NCBI GenBank assembly: GCA_003223255.1
Contig: QHYJ01000228.1
Location: 2,148-51,097, forward strand
Length of the DNA stretch: 48,950 nt
Direction: 5' to 3'
Source of the DNA: Acidobacteriota bacterium
GTDB taxonomy: Bacteria > Acidobacteriota > Terriglobia > Acidiferrales > UBA7541
The notes under the pieces were generated by a model that was not told where the DNA came from, made no database searches, and saw only the letters and a program-made list of their open reading frames with translations. Made by a program: the position numbers and the translations under genes. Shown here piece by piece: positions 17,413 through 25,991 of this stretch; the stretch's first letter is position 1; each line of letters opens with the position of its first letter.

Positions 17413-18609
17413 ATGAGTCAACAGGCAATGGTGTCGATGAGTTCGAATCTCGTGGAGCTGGAATGCTCGGCATGCGGGAAGAAGTACGACGCGTCGAAAG
17501 AGCAGCACTTGTGCACGTGCGGGAAGCCGCTGCTGGTGCGGTATGACCTGCGGCGGGCGGCGGCTACGCTGAATCTCGAAGCCCTGAAGAGCCGGCCGCG
17601 AACGATGTGGCGCTATACGGAAGTGCTGCCGAATGATCCGCCGGTGTCGCTAGGCGAAGGAATGACGCCACTGGTCCATGCGAAGCGGCTGGGTGCCTCG
17701 ATGGGATTGCAAAGCCTGTATGTGAAGGACGAAGGGCTGAATCCTACGGGCTCGTTCAAGGCGCGCGGGATGACGGCGGCGGTTACGCGAGCCAAGCGGC
17801 TGGGTGTGAAAGCGTTGGCGGCGCCCACCGCGGGGAACGCAGGAGGCGCTTTGGCGGCGTACGCGGCGGCGGCGGGGATTCCCGCGGTGATCGTGATGCC
17901 CGCGGATACTCCTTTTGCGAACGTGATGGAGTGCCAGGCGTTTGGCGCGAAGGTGGTAAAGCTGAACGGTCTGATTTCGGATTGCGGAAAATACGTAGCC
18001 GAGAACAAAGACCGCGAAGGATGGTACGACGTCTCGACGCTGAAAGAGCCGTATCGCGTGGAAGGCAAGAAGTCCATGGGCTACGAACTGTGGGAGCAGT
18101 TTGGCGGGAAACTGCCGCAGGTGATTTTCTATCCCACAGGCGGCGGAGTCGGGTTGATCGGAATGTGCAAAGCGTTCGACGAGATGCAGGACATGGGGTG
18201 GATTGGCGTGGAGCGGCCGCGCATGGTGGCGGTGCAGGCGGAAGGATGCGCGCCGATCGTGAAGGCGTGGGAAGCGCACCAGAGTTCGGCGCAATTTTTT
18301 CCGAACGCTGCGACGATTGCATCGGGATTGCGTGTGCCGGGACCGCTAGGCGATCAGTTAATCCTGAGCATGCTGCGACGGACTAAAGGAACCGCGATCA
18401 CCGCGACCGATAACGAGATGCTTCACGCGGGAAGGGAGCTGGCGTCGCTAGAAGGGGTATTTGCCGCGCCAGAGGGAGCCGCTACCGTGATCGCGGCGCG
18501 CAAACTTGCGACTTCCGGCTGGATCAAGCCGCAAGAGACGGTGGTTTTGTTCAACACCGGTACGGGGTACAAATACTCGGAGGCGTGGCAGAAGGCGTTG
18601 CAAGTGTGA
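17413..18609 (+). CDS. thrC: Threonine synthase
   Basis: PLP-dependent enzyme converting O-phosphohomoserine to threonine. The N terminus holds a Cys-rich zinc-ribbon-like segment (LECSACGKKYDASK, then CTCGKPLLVRYDL), usual for the type that resembles the plant enzyme. The PLP-binding Lys is K116 in NPTGSFKARG. Further motifs are LAAPTAGNAGGALAAYAA, the phosphate-binding loop in YPTGGGVGLIGM, and the C-terminal VLFNTGTGYKY. The 398 residues match the family. Several Met codons (17413, 17428, 17437) could be the start and none has a clear binding site; I kept the first. No other threonine genes are adjacent. Confidence 0.93.
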   Translation: MSQQAMVSMSSNLVELECSACGKKYDASKEQHLCTCGKPLLVRYDLRRAAATLNLEALKSRPRTMWRYTEVLPNDPPVSLGEGMTPLVHAKRLGASMGLQSLYVKDEGLNPTGSFKARGMTAAVTRAKRLGVKALAAPTAGNAGGALAAYAAAAGIPAVIVMPADTPFANVMECQAFGAKVVKLNGLISDCGKYVAENKDREGWYDVSTLKEPYRVEGKKSMGYELWEQFGGKLPQVIFYPTGGGVGLIGMCKAFDEMQDMGWIGVERPRMVAVQAEGCAPIVKAWEAHQSSAQFFPNAATIASGLRVPGPLGDQLILSMLRRTKGTAITATDNEMLHAGRELASLEGVFAAPEGAATVIAARKLATSGWIKPQETVVLFNTGTGYKYSEAWQKALQV

Positions 18610-18678
18610 GGGCTAGAGTGACAAGAAAACGCACCGGCAGGAGTGCCTGTGCTACGAAGCGGCACTTCCAGCAAGATC

Positions 18679-19899
18679 ATGGCAACCCGTAGGCTGTACT
18701 ACGACGATTCCTTCCAAAAAGAATTTGCAGCGAAGGTTTTGAGTTGCGAGCCCGCCACGGCTGCGACGGCGTCGCAGGCCAAAGTTCCCGCCTGGGAAGT
18801 AATCCTCGCTCAAACGGCGTTTTATCCCACGTCGGGCGGGCAACCGCATGACATCGGGAAGCTGGGCGATGCGCAAGTTTTGAAGGTGACCGATCGAAAG
18901 GACGAAATCGTTCACCTTGTTGACCGGCGTCTGGAATTCGGCGAAGTAAGAGGATCCATCAATTGGCCGCGGCGCTTCGACCACATGCAGCAGCACACGG
19001 GCCAGCACTTGCTGTCTGCCATGTTTCAAAAGCATTTTAATTTGCCCACGGTTTCGTTTCATTTGGGGGTGGAAGTTTGCACGATCGACGTGCGCGGGCA
19101 AGAGCCGTCGGAAGAAATTCTGGAAGGCGCGGAGCGCGCGGCAAATCAAATGATTTTTGAAGACCGCTGCGTGAGCGTTCGTTATGGAACAGCAGAGGAA
19201 TTGTCGCGGCTTGGCGTTCGGAAGGAAGTGGACCGCGAGGGAGTACTGCGCGCGATCGAGATTGAAGGTGTTGAGCTGCAGCCCTGTGGCGGAACGCACG
19301 TGAGAAGCACGGGGCAGATTGGCATCATTCTGGTGCGGGGTTGCGCGAAAATCCGGCAAGATTGGCGTGTGGAATTTGTGTGCGGTACGCGGACGGAAGA
19401 AGCGGCGCGGCGCGATTTTCGGTTGTTGCGCGAGGTCGCGGAAAAATTGAAATCTGCTCCTGAGGATGTGGTTTCTTCCTCCGCGCGGGCGGTGGCGGAG
19501 CGCGACGCGAATTTCAAGAAAATTCGTGCGCTGCTGGAGCGATTGGCGGGGGCAGAAGCCACACTTGCGCTGGAATCGCCTGGGGCTCAAGCAAACAGCC
19601 TGCGCATCATCTCACGCGCTTTCGAGGACGTTCCTGCCGAGTATCTGGGTTTCTTTGGCACGGCGATCGCAATGACGGAGAAGACCGTTGCGCTTCTCGG
19701 ACTAGCCGGTGCGGGTGACCTACTCTTTGCGCAACACCCCATGGCAGGAAAGGATATGAATGCTCTCCTCAAGCAGGTGTTCGAGAAATTTGCGGGCAAG
19801 GGTGGCGGAGCGCGCGACTTTGCGCGCGGGAAGCTTGCGGATTCTTCTCAAATGGAAAACGCATTGGCGCTGGCGAGAGAAAAGTTGTCCGGGGTGTAG
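18679..19899 (+). CDS. Long AlaX-type alanyl-tRNA editing protein with DHHA1 domain
   Basis: A free-standing relative of the alanyl-tRNA synthetase editing half, expected to hydrolyse mischarged Ser-tRNA(Ala) (or Gly-tRNA(Ala)). The editing zinc site is HMQQHTGQHLLSA (HxxxH) and PCGGTHVRSTGQIG (Cys and His). The beta-barrel start is LAQTAFYPTSGGQPHD. After a helical linker (about residues 235-290) the C-terminal DHHA1 domain covers roughly 300-406, with GGGARDFARGKLAD resembling the GGGRPDMAQGG-type end. There is no aminoacylation domain. Start set at the ATG at 18679 (MATRRLYYDDS); an upstream GTG at 18643 would extend it by 12 poorly fitting residues. It follows threonine synthase by 69 bases, on the same strand. 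Confidence 0.9.
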   Translation: MATRRLYYDDSFQKEFAAKVLSCEPATAATASQAKVPAWEVILAQTAFYPTSGGQPHDIGKLGDAQVLKVTDRKDEIVHLVDRRLEFGEVRGSINWPRRFDHMQQHTGQHLLSAMFQKHFNLPTVSFHLGVEVCTIDVRGQEPSEEILEGAERAANQMIFEDRCVSVRYGTAEELSRLGVRKEVDREGVLRAIEIEGVELQPCGGTHVRSTGQIGIILVRGCAKIRQDWRVEFVCGTRTEEAARRDFRLLREVAEKLKSAPEDVVSSSARAVAERDANFKKIRALLERLAGAEATLALESPGAQANSLRIISRAFEDVPAEYLGFFGTAIAMTEKTVALLGLAGAGDLLFAQHPMAGKDMNALLKQVFEKFAGKGGGARDFARGKLADSSQMENALALAREKLSGV

Positions 19900-20034
19900 A
19901 GCTGCGCTATAAGCTGTCTGCGCCTGCTCGCTTGGGCAGGCGGAGCAAGGGCTATGATTTCGGAGAATCCGAAGAAAAAAGCAACTTCCTCGTTGCTCCG
20001 TAGAACGGACTGGAGAGCACCGCAAGCGCGCTTC

Positions 20035-20055
20035 GCCTGCCTGCGGCAGGCAGGC
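20035..20055. repeat. Perfect 9-3-9 hairpin in the alaX-amidase gap
   Basis: GCCTGCCTG, a 3-base CGG loop, then CAGGCAGGC. It shares its core with the hairpin at 8611-8625. A second dyad (CGCCTGC ... GCAGGCG, about 19921-19942) lies just after the editing-protein stop and could terminate its transcript, although there is no T run. Confidence 0.6.
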
Positions 20056-20070
20056 TCCTCGGAATGACAC
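20054..20070. repeat. Second copy of the GGAATGAC interspersed repeat
   Basis: GCTCCTCGGAATGACAC directly follows the 20035-20055 hairpin and matches the right half of the repeat at 16388-16416. The hairpin plus this tail appears to form one composite unit. Confidence 0.5.
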
Positions 20071-20112
20071 ACGATTAAGATTTCTAAACAAAGTATTAGA
20101 TGAGGTGGTTCG

Positions 20113-21626
20113 ATGAGTGAGAAAATCACGCGGCGCGAGGCTTTGAAATTGGGCACGAGCGCCGCAGTGACAGCGAGCGTGTCGCCGCTATGGTCTTCTG
20201 CGGAAACCAAGGAATTGCCTGATGCAAACAAAACCATGACGCCACCTTCGGCAGAAAATGAACTGTGCTTCCAGTCCGCGAAGGAACTTGCGGGGCTGAT
20301 TCACGAGAAAAAGATGTCATCGCGCGAAGTGATGCAAGCGCATCTGAAGCAAATTGCACGCGTGAATCCCAAAGTGAATGCGATTGTGACGCTGGTTCCG
20401 GAAGAGCAGCTGTTGGCGCAAGCGTCGGCGGCCGATGAAGCGATTGCGAAAGGGCATTGGCTGGGGCCGCTGCACGGGCTTCCGGTGGGTGTGAAAGATC
20501 TGCACGAGACGAAAGGGATTCGAACGACGCACGGCTCGCCGCTTTACAAGGACCACATTCCGCAGCTGGATTGCCTGGTAGTGGAAAGGGAAAAGAAAGC
20601 GGGGGCCATCGTCATCGGAAAGACGAATGTGCCGGAATGGGGGCTGGGCTCGCAGACGTTCAATCCGGTTTTCGGGCCGACGCTCAATCCGTACGATTTG
20701 ACGAAAACTTGCGGCGGCAGCACGGGCGGTGGCGCGGTGGCGCTGTCGTGTGGCATGATTCCGCTTGCCGACGGCAGCGACATGGGGGGGTCGCTGCGCA
20801 ATCCACCGAATTTTTGCAACGTTGTTGGCTTGCGGCCGTCCCCCGGGCGCGTGCCAAATCCTCCGACGAATCTCGGATGGTTCACGTTGAGCGTGGATGG
20901 TCCCGTGGCGCGCAATGTGACTGACTGCGCGTTTTTCTTGAGCGTGTTGGCGGGATTCGATCGCCGTTCGCCGATTGCCATTGACCAACCCGGGAACCCC
21001 TTTGCGAATTCGCTGGGGCGCGATTTTGAAGGCGTTCGCGTTGCGATGTTCAAGGATTTGGGACTGCCCTGGGAGCCAGCCGTCCGCGATGCGGTCAAGG
21101 CGCAGCGCAAAGTTTTCGAATCGCTGGGCTGCATCGTGGAAGAAGCGGAGCCGGATTTCAAAGACGCCAACGAATGCTTTTTGATGTGGCGACACTGGTC
21201 GGTGGAACTCGCGTTTGGCGACATTTTGGAAGCGAATGCCGGCAAGCTGAACTCACCGGGCCGCAGCTTTCGCGTGCCGAAGCGAAGCGCACGGAGTTGT
21301 ATCAGCGAATGCGACAGTTCATGGAGAAATATGAGTTTTTCGTGCTGCCGGTGAATCAGGTTCTGCCCTTTGATGTGAACACGCACTACCCCACGGAAAT
21401 TGCCGGCGTGAAGATGGAAAACTACATCGCGTGGATGAAGTCGGCTTACTACATCTCGACGGTCGGGAATCCCGCGATGAGCGTGCCATGCGCGTTTTCG
21501 GCAAGCGGACTCCCCATCGGGATTCAAATTGTGGGCCGGCACAATGACGATTGGGGCGTGCTGCAGATGGGTTACGCATTTGAACAAGGCACAAATATTG
21601 GCAGGCGGCGCCCAGCGATCGTTTGA
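20113..21626 (+). pseudogene. Exported amidase (amidase-signature family), frameshifted by a small deletion
   Basis: An amidase-signature hydrolase with a Tat-like leader (ITRREALKLGTSAAVTASV). The Ser-cisSer-Lys triad is present: Lys in GLPVGVKDLHETKG, the cis-Ser in CGGSTGGGAVALSCGM and the nucleophilic Ser in ADGSDMGGSLRNPPNF. The first frame runs to about 21245 (ILEANAGKLN) and the domain resumes in another frame with ELTGPQLSRAEAKRTELYQR, then FVLPVNQVLPFDVN and GLPIGIQIVGRHNDDWGVLQ to 21626. In relatives about a dozen residues lie between NAGK and LTGPQLSRAEA; they are missing, so I infer a net loss of roughly 30-45 bases. The active-site part is intact, but the C-terminal substrate-binding part would be lost. 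Start ATG 20113 has GAGGTGG upstream. Confidence 0.82.
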
Positions 21627-21979
21627 CGCAAGTGATTTCACTGGCCAGCAAGCGGATCCAAGATTTCAAAAGCAGGGTTCCCCGCTCGGCTTGGAATGAC
21701 ACTCTCATATTTTTTTAGTGCCTATTAGAAAAAATGTGTTTGGACGCGCTCGGGAATGCGGTGCAGGTCCACCATCGTCAGAAAATCATAGTCCTGATGC
21801 ACACAGACTCGGCCAAGCTCGAGGATTTCTCCCCGAATTTTTTCCAATGACGCGAAACAAGAACTTGAACACCTGACATGGCGGGGGCAAGACAACGGTG
21901 CCGAGATGCGTTGTTTGCATCAGGCTTGTATAGTAGGCGCCTCGGTCCCAAAAAGGGGATCGCGATGGAGGAGCTAACC
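21627..21979. other. 353-base intergenic region with repeat copy
   Basis: No gene recognised. It holds a degenerate third copy of the interspersed repeat (21675-21702, ending CTTGGAATGACAC), then an unusually AT-rich stretch (about 21707-21735, including TATTTTTTTAG and AGAAAAAATG), and upstream of the amidohydrolase remnant a TATAGT at 21929-21934 that could be a -10 element, with no good -35 at the normal distance. Short frames on both strands lack support. Confidence 0.4.
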
Positions 21980-23401
21980 ATGTCTGGCCGGGTTCTGTCG
22001 AACAGATGCCCTCGGCTCGGCGTCTCCGTCTTTGCACTGCGTGTAGTTTGCCCTTGGGACTCGCAGCACAAAAGGCGGCTGTTCGAGCGGAGCGGATTTT
22101 CATTCAGGCACGCCGGTGAATACGGTCAAGCTCGATGGGTTGGAAACGTTGGAGGCATTCCAGAAGCGGCTTGCCGAGTTCGCGAAATCCCATCCTAAGC
22201 TGACTTGGATCACGGGGGGGGCGGCTGGGACTATTCGGCCTTTCCGAACCAGACGGTTGACAAGAAATACATCGATGCGGTGATTTCCGACCGCCCCGTG
22301 TACGTCAACGAGCGCGACGGCCACATTATGAAAGATGCCAATGGCGAGCCAACGGGAGAATTCAAGGAAGCGGCGCAGGGGCTCATTCATCGCTACATTC
22401 CTCCGCAATCCCAGGAAGACGAGTATCAAGCACTCCTTGAGCACATGGACGAAGCTGCCGCGGTTGGAATTACTTCGGTGCAGGACGCGGCAACGAATCT
22501 CGAGGCTTTTCCGGTTTATCAGCGAGCGGCCGGCGTGGGCGCCCTGAAGCTTCACTTTGCGCCTCTTATCCTGCCCAAAGAGGGTGGGGCTCCGAAAAAT
22601 CACACGCTCGAGAAGCCGCTGACAGAAGCGGACATCACACGGTACGAGGAGCTGCGCAAACAATATAAGGGACCACTGATGAAATTTGGAGCCATCAAAG
22701 GTTTTCTCGACGGAACGGTGGACGCGCGAACCGCGGCCATGTTTGAGCCGTACGTGGGCGGAGGCACGGGAATTCCGTTCTGGGAGCAGGACGATCTGAA
22801 CAAGACGGTGGCGCTATACGACAAAGAGGGTTTTCAGGTGATGTTACACGCCATCGGCGACAGAGCGGTCAACATGGCCTTGAATGCCTTCGAATACGCA
22901 GCGAAAACAAATCGGTTCAAGCGACTCGGCGTGATTACGTCGACGCAGGCGATGTTCGCCAATCCCGACGCGACGGTGCTTGAAAATTTCGCCGTTCTGC
23001 TGGGGCCGGAGCGGGCCTCCCATGCCGACTCGTTCAAGATTTATGACGACGCGGGCGCGGTGCAAGCGTTCGGTAGCGACTGGGGCGTTTTTGATTTCGC
23101 GGTGCTGCCGGCAATCTTTTCTGTTGTCACGCGCACCACGCCGGAAGGCACGCCCGCAGGCGGCTGGTACCCGGCCGGACGCATTTCCGCGGAGGCCGCC
23201 TTGCGGCACTTCACGAAAGACGGCGCTTACGCGAGCTTTGATGAAAACGTACGAGGAACGCTGACGGCGGGAAAATATGCAGACCTTGTGGTGCTGTCAA
23301 AGGATATTCTTGCGATTCCGCCGGCGGAAATCTTGAAAACCAAGGTGCTTCTTACGGTGATGGGCGGAAAAGACACTTACAGGGACAAAGACTTCCAGTG
23401 A
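21980..23401 (+). pseudogene. YtcJ-like amidohydrolase, N-terminal part decayed
   Basis: From 22222 onwards the sequence is a good amidohydrolase-3 (YtcJ-type) C-terminal two thirds: WDYSAFPNQTVDKKYIDAV, EAAAVGITSVQDAATNLEAF, FGAIKGFLDGTVDARTAAM, MLHAIGDRAVNMALNAFE, AFGSDWGVFDFAVLPAIF and TLTAGKYADLVVLSKDIL. These enzymes normally have about 550 residues and an N-terminal HxH metal site. Upstream, family pieces lie in other frames: a start with GGAGGAG (ATG 21980), LGLAAQKAAVRAERIFI about 22050-22104, then DFHSGTPVNTVKLDGLETLE. About 60 residues between those pieces, including the HxH region, are absent. A final frame break lies in the G run at 22214-22221. No complete active site can be made. 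Confidence 0.78.
22214..22221. repeat. Eight-G homopolymer at a frame break
   Basis: The run sits in the amidohydrolase remnant. With eight Gs the upstream frame (KLTWITGGAAGTIR) does not connect to the downstream one (GGWDYSAFPNQ); nine Gs would give WITGGGGWDYSAFPNQ, a normal family sequence. This could be a sequencing error or slippage-prone contingency tract. Confidence 0.7.
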
Positions 23402-23443
23402 CAGAGGCCCGGACAAGTACCGCAAGCGGCACCGCAATGCGAT

Positions 23444-24178
23444 TCACCTAGACGTTTGGTTCAGCGATTGTGCAGTCTTATTTTCGCAGGTATTCCATTG
23501 CGCGTTGGTAATTTCGTTGCGGGAGATGCCGCCCATGATTCTCTTGCCGTGATAAACGACGCAGCCGTTCTTGGTGCAATCGCCCAAAGAAAGTCCGATG
23601 TACTGCGCCCATTTGTCGGCTTTCTCGTCCCATTGTGCGCACTCAGGAGCCGCAGGCGATTCCGGGCAGGAAACCAGGCCGTTATTGACCGAAACGCTCG
23701 TTTGCGGATCACCATAATTGCCGCAGGTGAGCAAGAAAGTTTGGTGACGGCCGAGATAGATAATCGGAATGACGTCAGGGTCGCCCTCCGGAGAAAAATG
23801 CTGTGGCGGAGTGATCTGCAAAGTGCCACCGCCGCGGACTTCCACAATGTTTGCAAGATAGGAGGAATTCGCGACGGGAGCAAAATCAGGATTCCGCGCA
23901 CATGCGGAAGCGATCGCAAACGCAGACATGCGCTCACCTTCCAGGATATAGGGAACCGGGAAACGCGCGATGCATGCGTTGATTTTCAGTTCGGCTTCCG
24001 CGCGCCGCTTTGCCTGATGTTTGTGGTACAGGTGCACGCTGAGGAAGAATATTCCCACGGCAATCGCAGACGTCCCCGCGATCCAGAAGAAGACTCTACG
24101 GAATTGTTTATGGTAGACCGCGAGAACCAGAACGACGGAAGAGAGTACGGAAGCGAATACAGCTGTTCCCAGAGTCAT
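23444..24178 (-). CDS. Membrane-anchored protein of unknown function
   Basis: Not recognised. About 244 residues from the ATG at 24178, which has GGGGAAC upstream. Two hydrophobic helices open the protein (LGTAVFASVLSSVVLVLAVY and VFFWIAGTSAIAVGIFFLSV), followed by a basic stretch (YHKHQAKRRAEAELK) and a soluble domain of about 170 residues with seven or eight Cys (INACIAR, ASACARN, LLTCGNYG, VSCPES, PECAQW, GDCTKNGC, NTCEN), which suggests disulfides in the periplasm. A frame extending upstream to 24259 lacks a binding site. It is convergent with the amidohydrolase remnant. Confidence 0.6.
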   Translation of the reverse strand: MTLGTAVFASVLSSVVLVLAVYHKQFRRVFFWIAGTSAIAVGIFFLSVHLYHKHQAKRRAEAELKINACIARFPVPYILEGERMSAFAIASACARNPDFAPVANSSYLANIVEVRGGGTLQITPPQHFSPEGDPDVIPIIYLGRHQTFLLTCGNYGDPQTSVSVNNGLVSCPESPAAPECAQWDEKADKWAQYIGLSLGDCTKNGCVVYHGKRIMGGISRNEITNAQWNTCENKTAQSLNQTSR

Positions 24179-24301
24179 GATGTTCCCCGTTCCGTGATTA
24201 TAAATGTTCAGCGGCGAGAGGATGTGGCGGCGATGTGACGCTGATGCGCAATAGGACAAGCGCTCGCCGCGGGGTTGCCGCGCTTTTCGGCCTTAAAAGA
24301 A

Positions 24302-24958
24302 TCAGGGTTGGCTATTGTATTGTTTTCCACCGAGGGAGCAAATCCAGCCCTTGCTGCGCTCCTCGATGACCTGAGCGTTTGAGTAACCGGCGTTGGTCAG
24401 GAGTTCGCGATGCTCATTTACGGTGAGGAGCGTCATGCCCGTTTGTGCAGCATGTTTTTCCGCAAGCTTTGAGACCGCGCTGATCGCCCCTTTGTAGACT
24501 TCGGCGATGAGGATGAGGGCGCCGCCGGGCTTCATGACTCGTAGGACTTCGCGCATGTCACCGGGCAAGTTGGGCCACCAGAAGTGGGTTTCTACCGCTG
24601 TGACGAGATCAAACGTGTTGTCCGGAAAGGAAAGCTCGGATACGGAGCCGGGATGGACTTCCGCGCGGCCGCGATTGATCCATTGTGTGTTCGTTTTCAT
24701 CGTGGCGGCGACGCTCTCCTCGGAATAATCGACGCCGTAGACTTTTCCCTGTGTGGCGATCGCGGCCAACTTACTGATGGTCGTGCCACCACCACAACCA
24801 ACATCGAGGATCGTGTAGTGGCTTTCGATTGGGATGTGCGACAGGCCCCAGTCCGTCAGCTTGGAGTGGCTCGAATTCATCCTCCATAGAGTGAATCGGC
24901 CCAGCCAACCTGTTGGCTTGCTGCATTGATTTACCGGTGCGCTCTTGGTGGTCACCAT
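24302..24958 (-). CDS. Class I SAM-dependent methyltransferase (UbiE-like)
   Basis: A 218-residue methyltransferase with motif I ILDVGCGGGTTISKLA, motif II VYGVDYSEESV, motif IV FDLVTAVETHFWWPNL and the post-motif VMKPGGALILIAEVYK. The N-terminal GWLGRFTLWRMNSSHSKLTD is typical of a large group of bacterial UbiE-like enzymes of unknown substrate. AGGGTGAATC precedes the ATG at 24958. It lies 123 bases before the membrane protein gene on the same strand; the two may share a transcript. Confidence 0.85.
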   Translation of the reverse strand: MVTTKSAPVNQCSKPTGWLGRFTLWRMNSSHSKLTDWGLSHIPIESHYTILDVGCGGGTTISKLAAIATQGKVYGVDYSEESVAATMKTNTQWINRGRAEVHPGSVSELSFPDNTFDLVTAVETHFWWPNLPGDMREVLRVMKPGGALILIAEVYKGAISAVSKLAEKHAAQTGMTLLTVNEHRELLTNAGYSNAQVIEERSKGWICSLGGKQYNSQP

Positions 24959-25152
24959 GATTCACCCTGTCAGAATGTCTAAGGTATAGCTGAACTGACG
25001 GTTTTCTTATTCAAGCACGCGCGCTCATTGAGCGTGATATCGGAGCAAGAGGCCGACTTTCATGTGGGCCTCTATCATGTTAGAGTAACTCTTGCAATTT
25101 TCCGTGGTGGTTAATTCCCACGCTTCAGGCAGTCGAGGAGAACAATCTCCAG

Positions 25153-25872
25153 ATGCGGCCAATGAGAGTCGCGCAAGGGGAGCCGCTTACGCTAGGGAGC
25201 ACGGCGGCACGAATTCACGCAGGCTCAGGGAAACGAGTGAGCGTTTCGCGAATCGACAGCGCCAGCAGCAGGGAAGTGCCTGGTCTTCGCGAGCGCAAGA
25301 AAGCACGGCTGCGCCAGCAGATTATCGACACGTCGATTCGGCTCTTTCGCAAGCACGGGTATGAAAACACCAGGGTGGAGGACATAGTCCAGATTCTCGA
25401 GATCAGCCAGCCTACCTTTTTCCGGTATTTTCCCAGCAAGGATGCGGTTTTGCGTGAAGTCGGCCGGCGAGGCTTCCAATGCATTAAGGAACATCTAGAG
25501 ACCGAACTGTCGAGCGAGGCCACGACGGCGGAACGTTTGCGCCGGATGTATCGCGGCATGGCCCGCGAAGTGGAATCCGATCGGCCCCTATGGAGAGCGG
25601 TGGTGCTTTCGGGGGCGATGGATCCGGTGCGCTCACCGGAAATGCGGCGACCGGAGGAAGTTGCGGTCAGCCTCCTGATAGGAATCCTGGCGGAAGGTCA
25701 GAGGCGCGGAGAAATTACGAGGGCTTTTCCCGTGGCGCATCTCGCGGAGTTTATGGAAGGGCTATATACAACTGTTGTTCGGCGCTGGGCCGTCGACCTT
25801 TCGGGGCCACACAATTTGAGCGAACGGGTCCACAGCGTCGTTGAGTTTTTCCTGAAGGGTGTGCAGCCGTAA
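25153..25872 (+). CDS. TetR-family transcriptional regulator
   Basis: A TetR-type DNA-binding protein. The helix-turn-helix domain begins near residue 45: RERKKARLRQQIIDTSIRLF, then KHGYENTRVEDIVQILEISQ and PTFFRYFPSKDAVLRE. The remainder is the helical ligand-binding and dimer part. A Ser/Arg-rich N-terminal tail of about 40 residues is unusual; the true start may be the GTG at 25237, preceded by AGGGAAACGA, which would remove it. The gene lies just upstream of an alcohol dehydrogenase and a long beta-oxidation cluster on the same strand, so it may control one of them through an acyl-CoA-type ligand, as many TetR proteins do; this is inference. Confidence 0.85.
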   Translation: MRPMRVAQGEPLTLGSTAARIHAGSGKRVSVSRIDSASSREVPGLRERKKARLRQQIIDTSIRLFRKHGYENTRVEDIVQILEISQPTFFRYFPSKDAVLREVGRRGFQCIKEHLETELSSEATTAERLRRMYRGMAREVESDRPLWRAVVLSGAMDPVRSPEMRRPEEVAVSLLIGILAEGQRRGEITRAFPVAHLAEFMEGLYTTVVRRWAVDLSGPHNLSERVHSVVEFFLKGVQP

Positions 25873-25991
25873 GCCCGTGAGCGGGAGCGAGGCTTGCTTC
25901 CTTCCATTTCCCACTTGACCCCTCACAAACGAAAGGATCGAGTGATTTCCCAATGCTTCGCGGTGCGGAGCATTTTCATGAGGCAGCACGT

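Noticed and set aside
8611-20055. CRISPR array
   Set aside because: The hairpin and GGAATGAC repeats are few, irregularly spaced by kilobases and differ between copies; there are no spacers or cas genes.
22214-22221. Phase-variable switch of the amidohydrolase
   Set aside because: Restoring the frame at the G run would not restore the missing HxH metal site upstream, so switching would not make an active enzyme.
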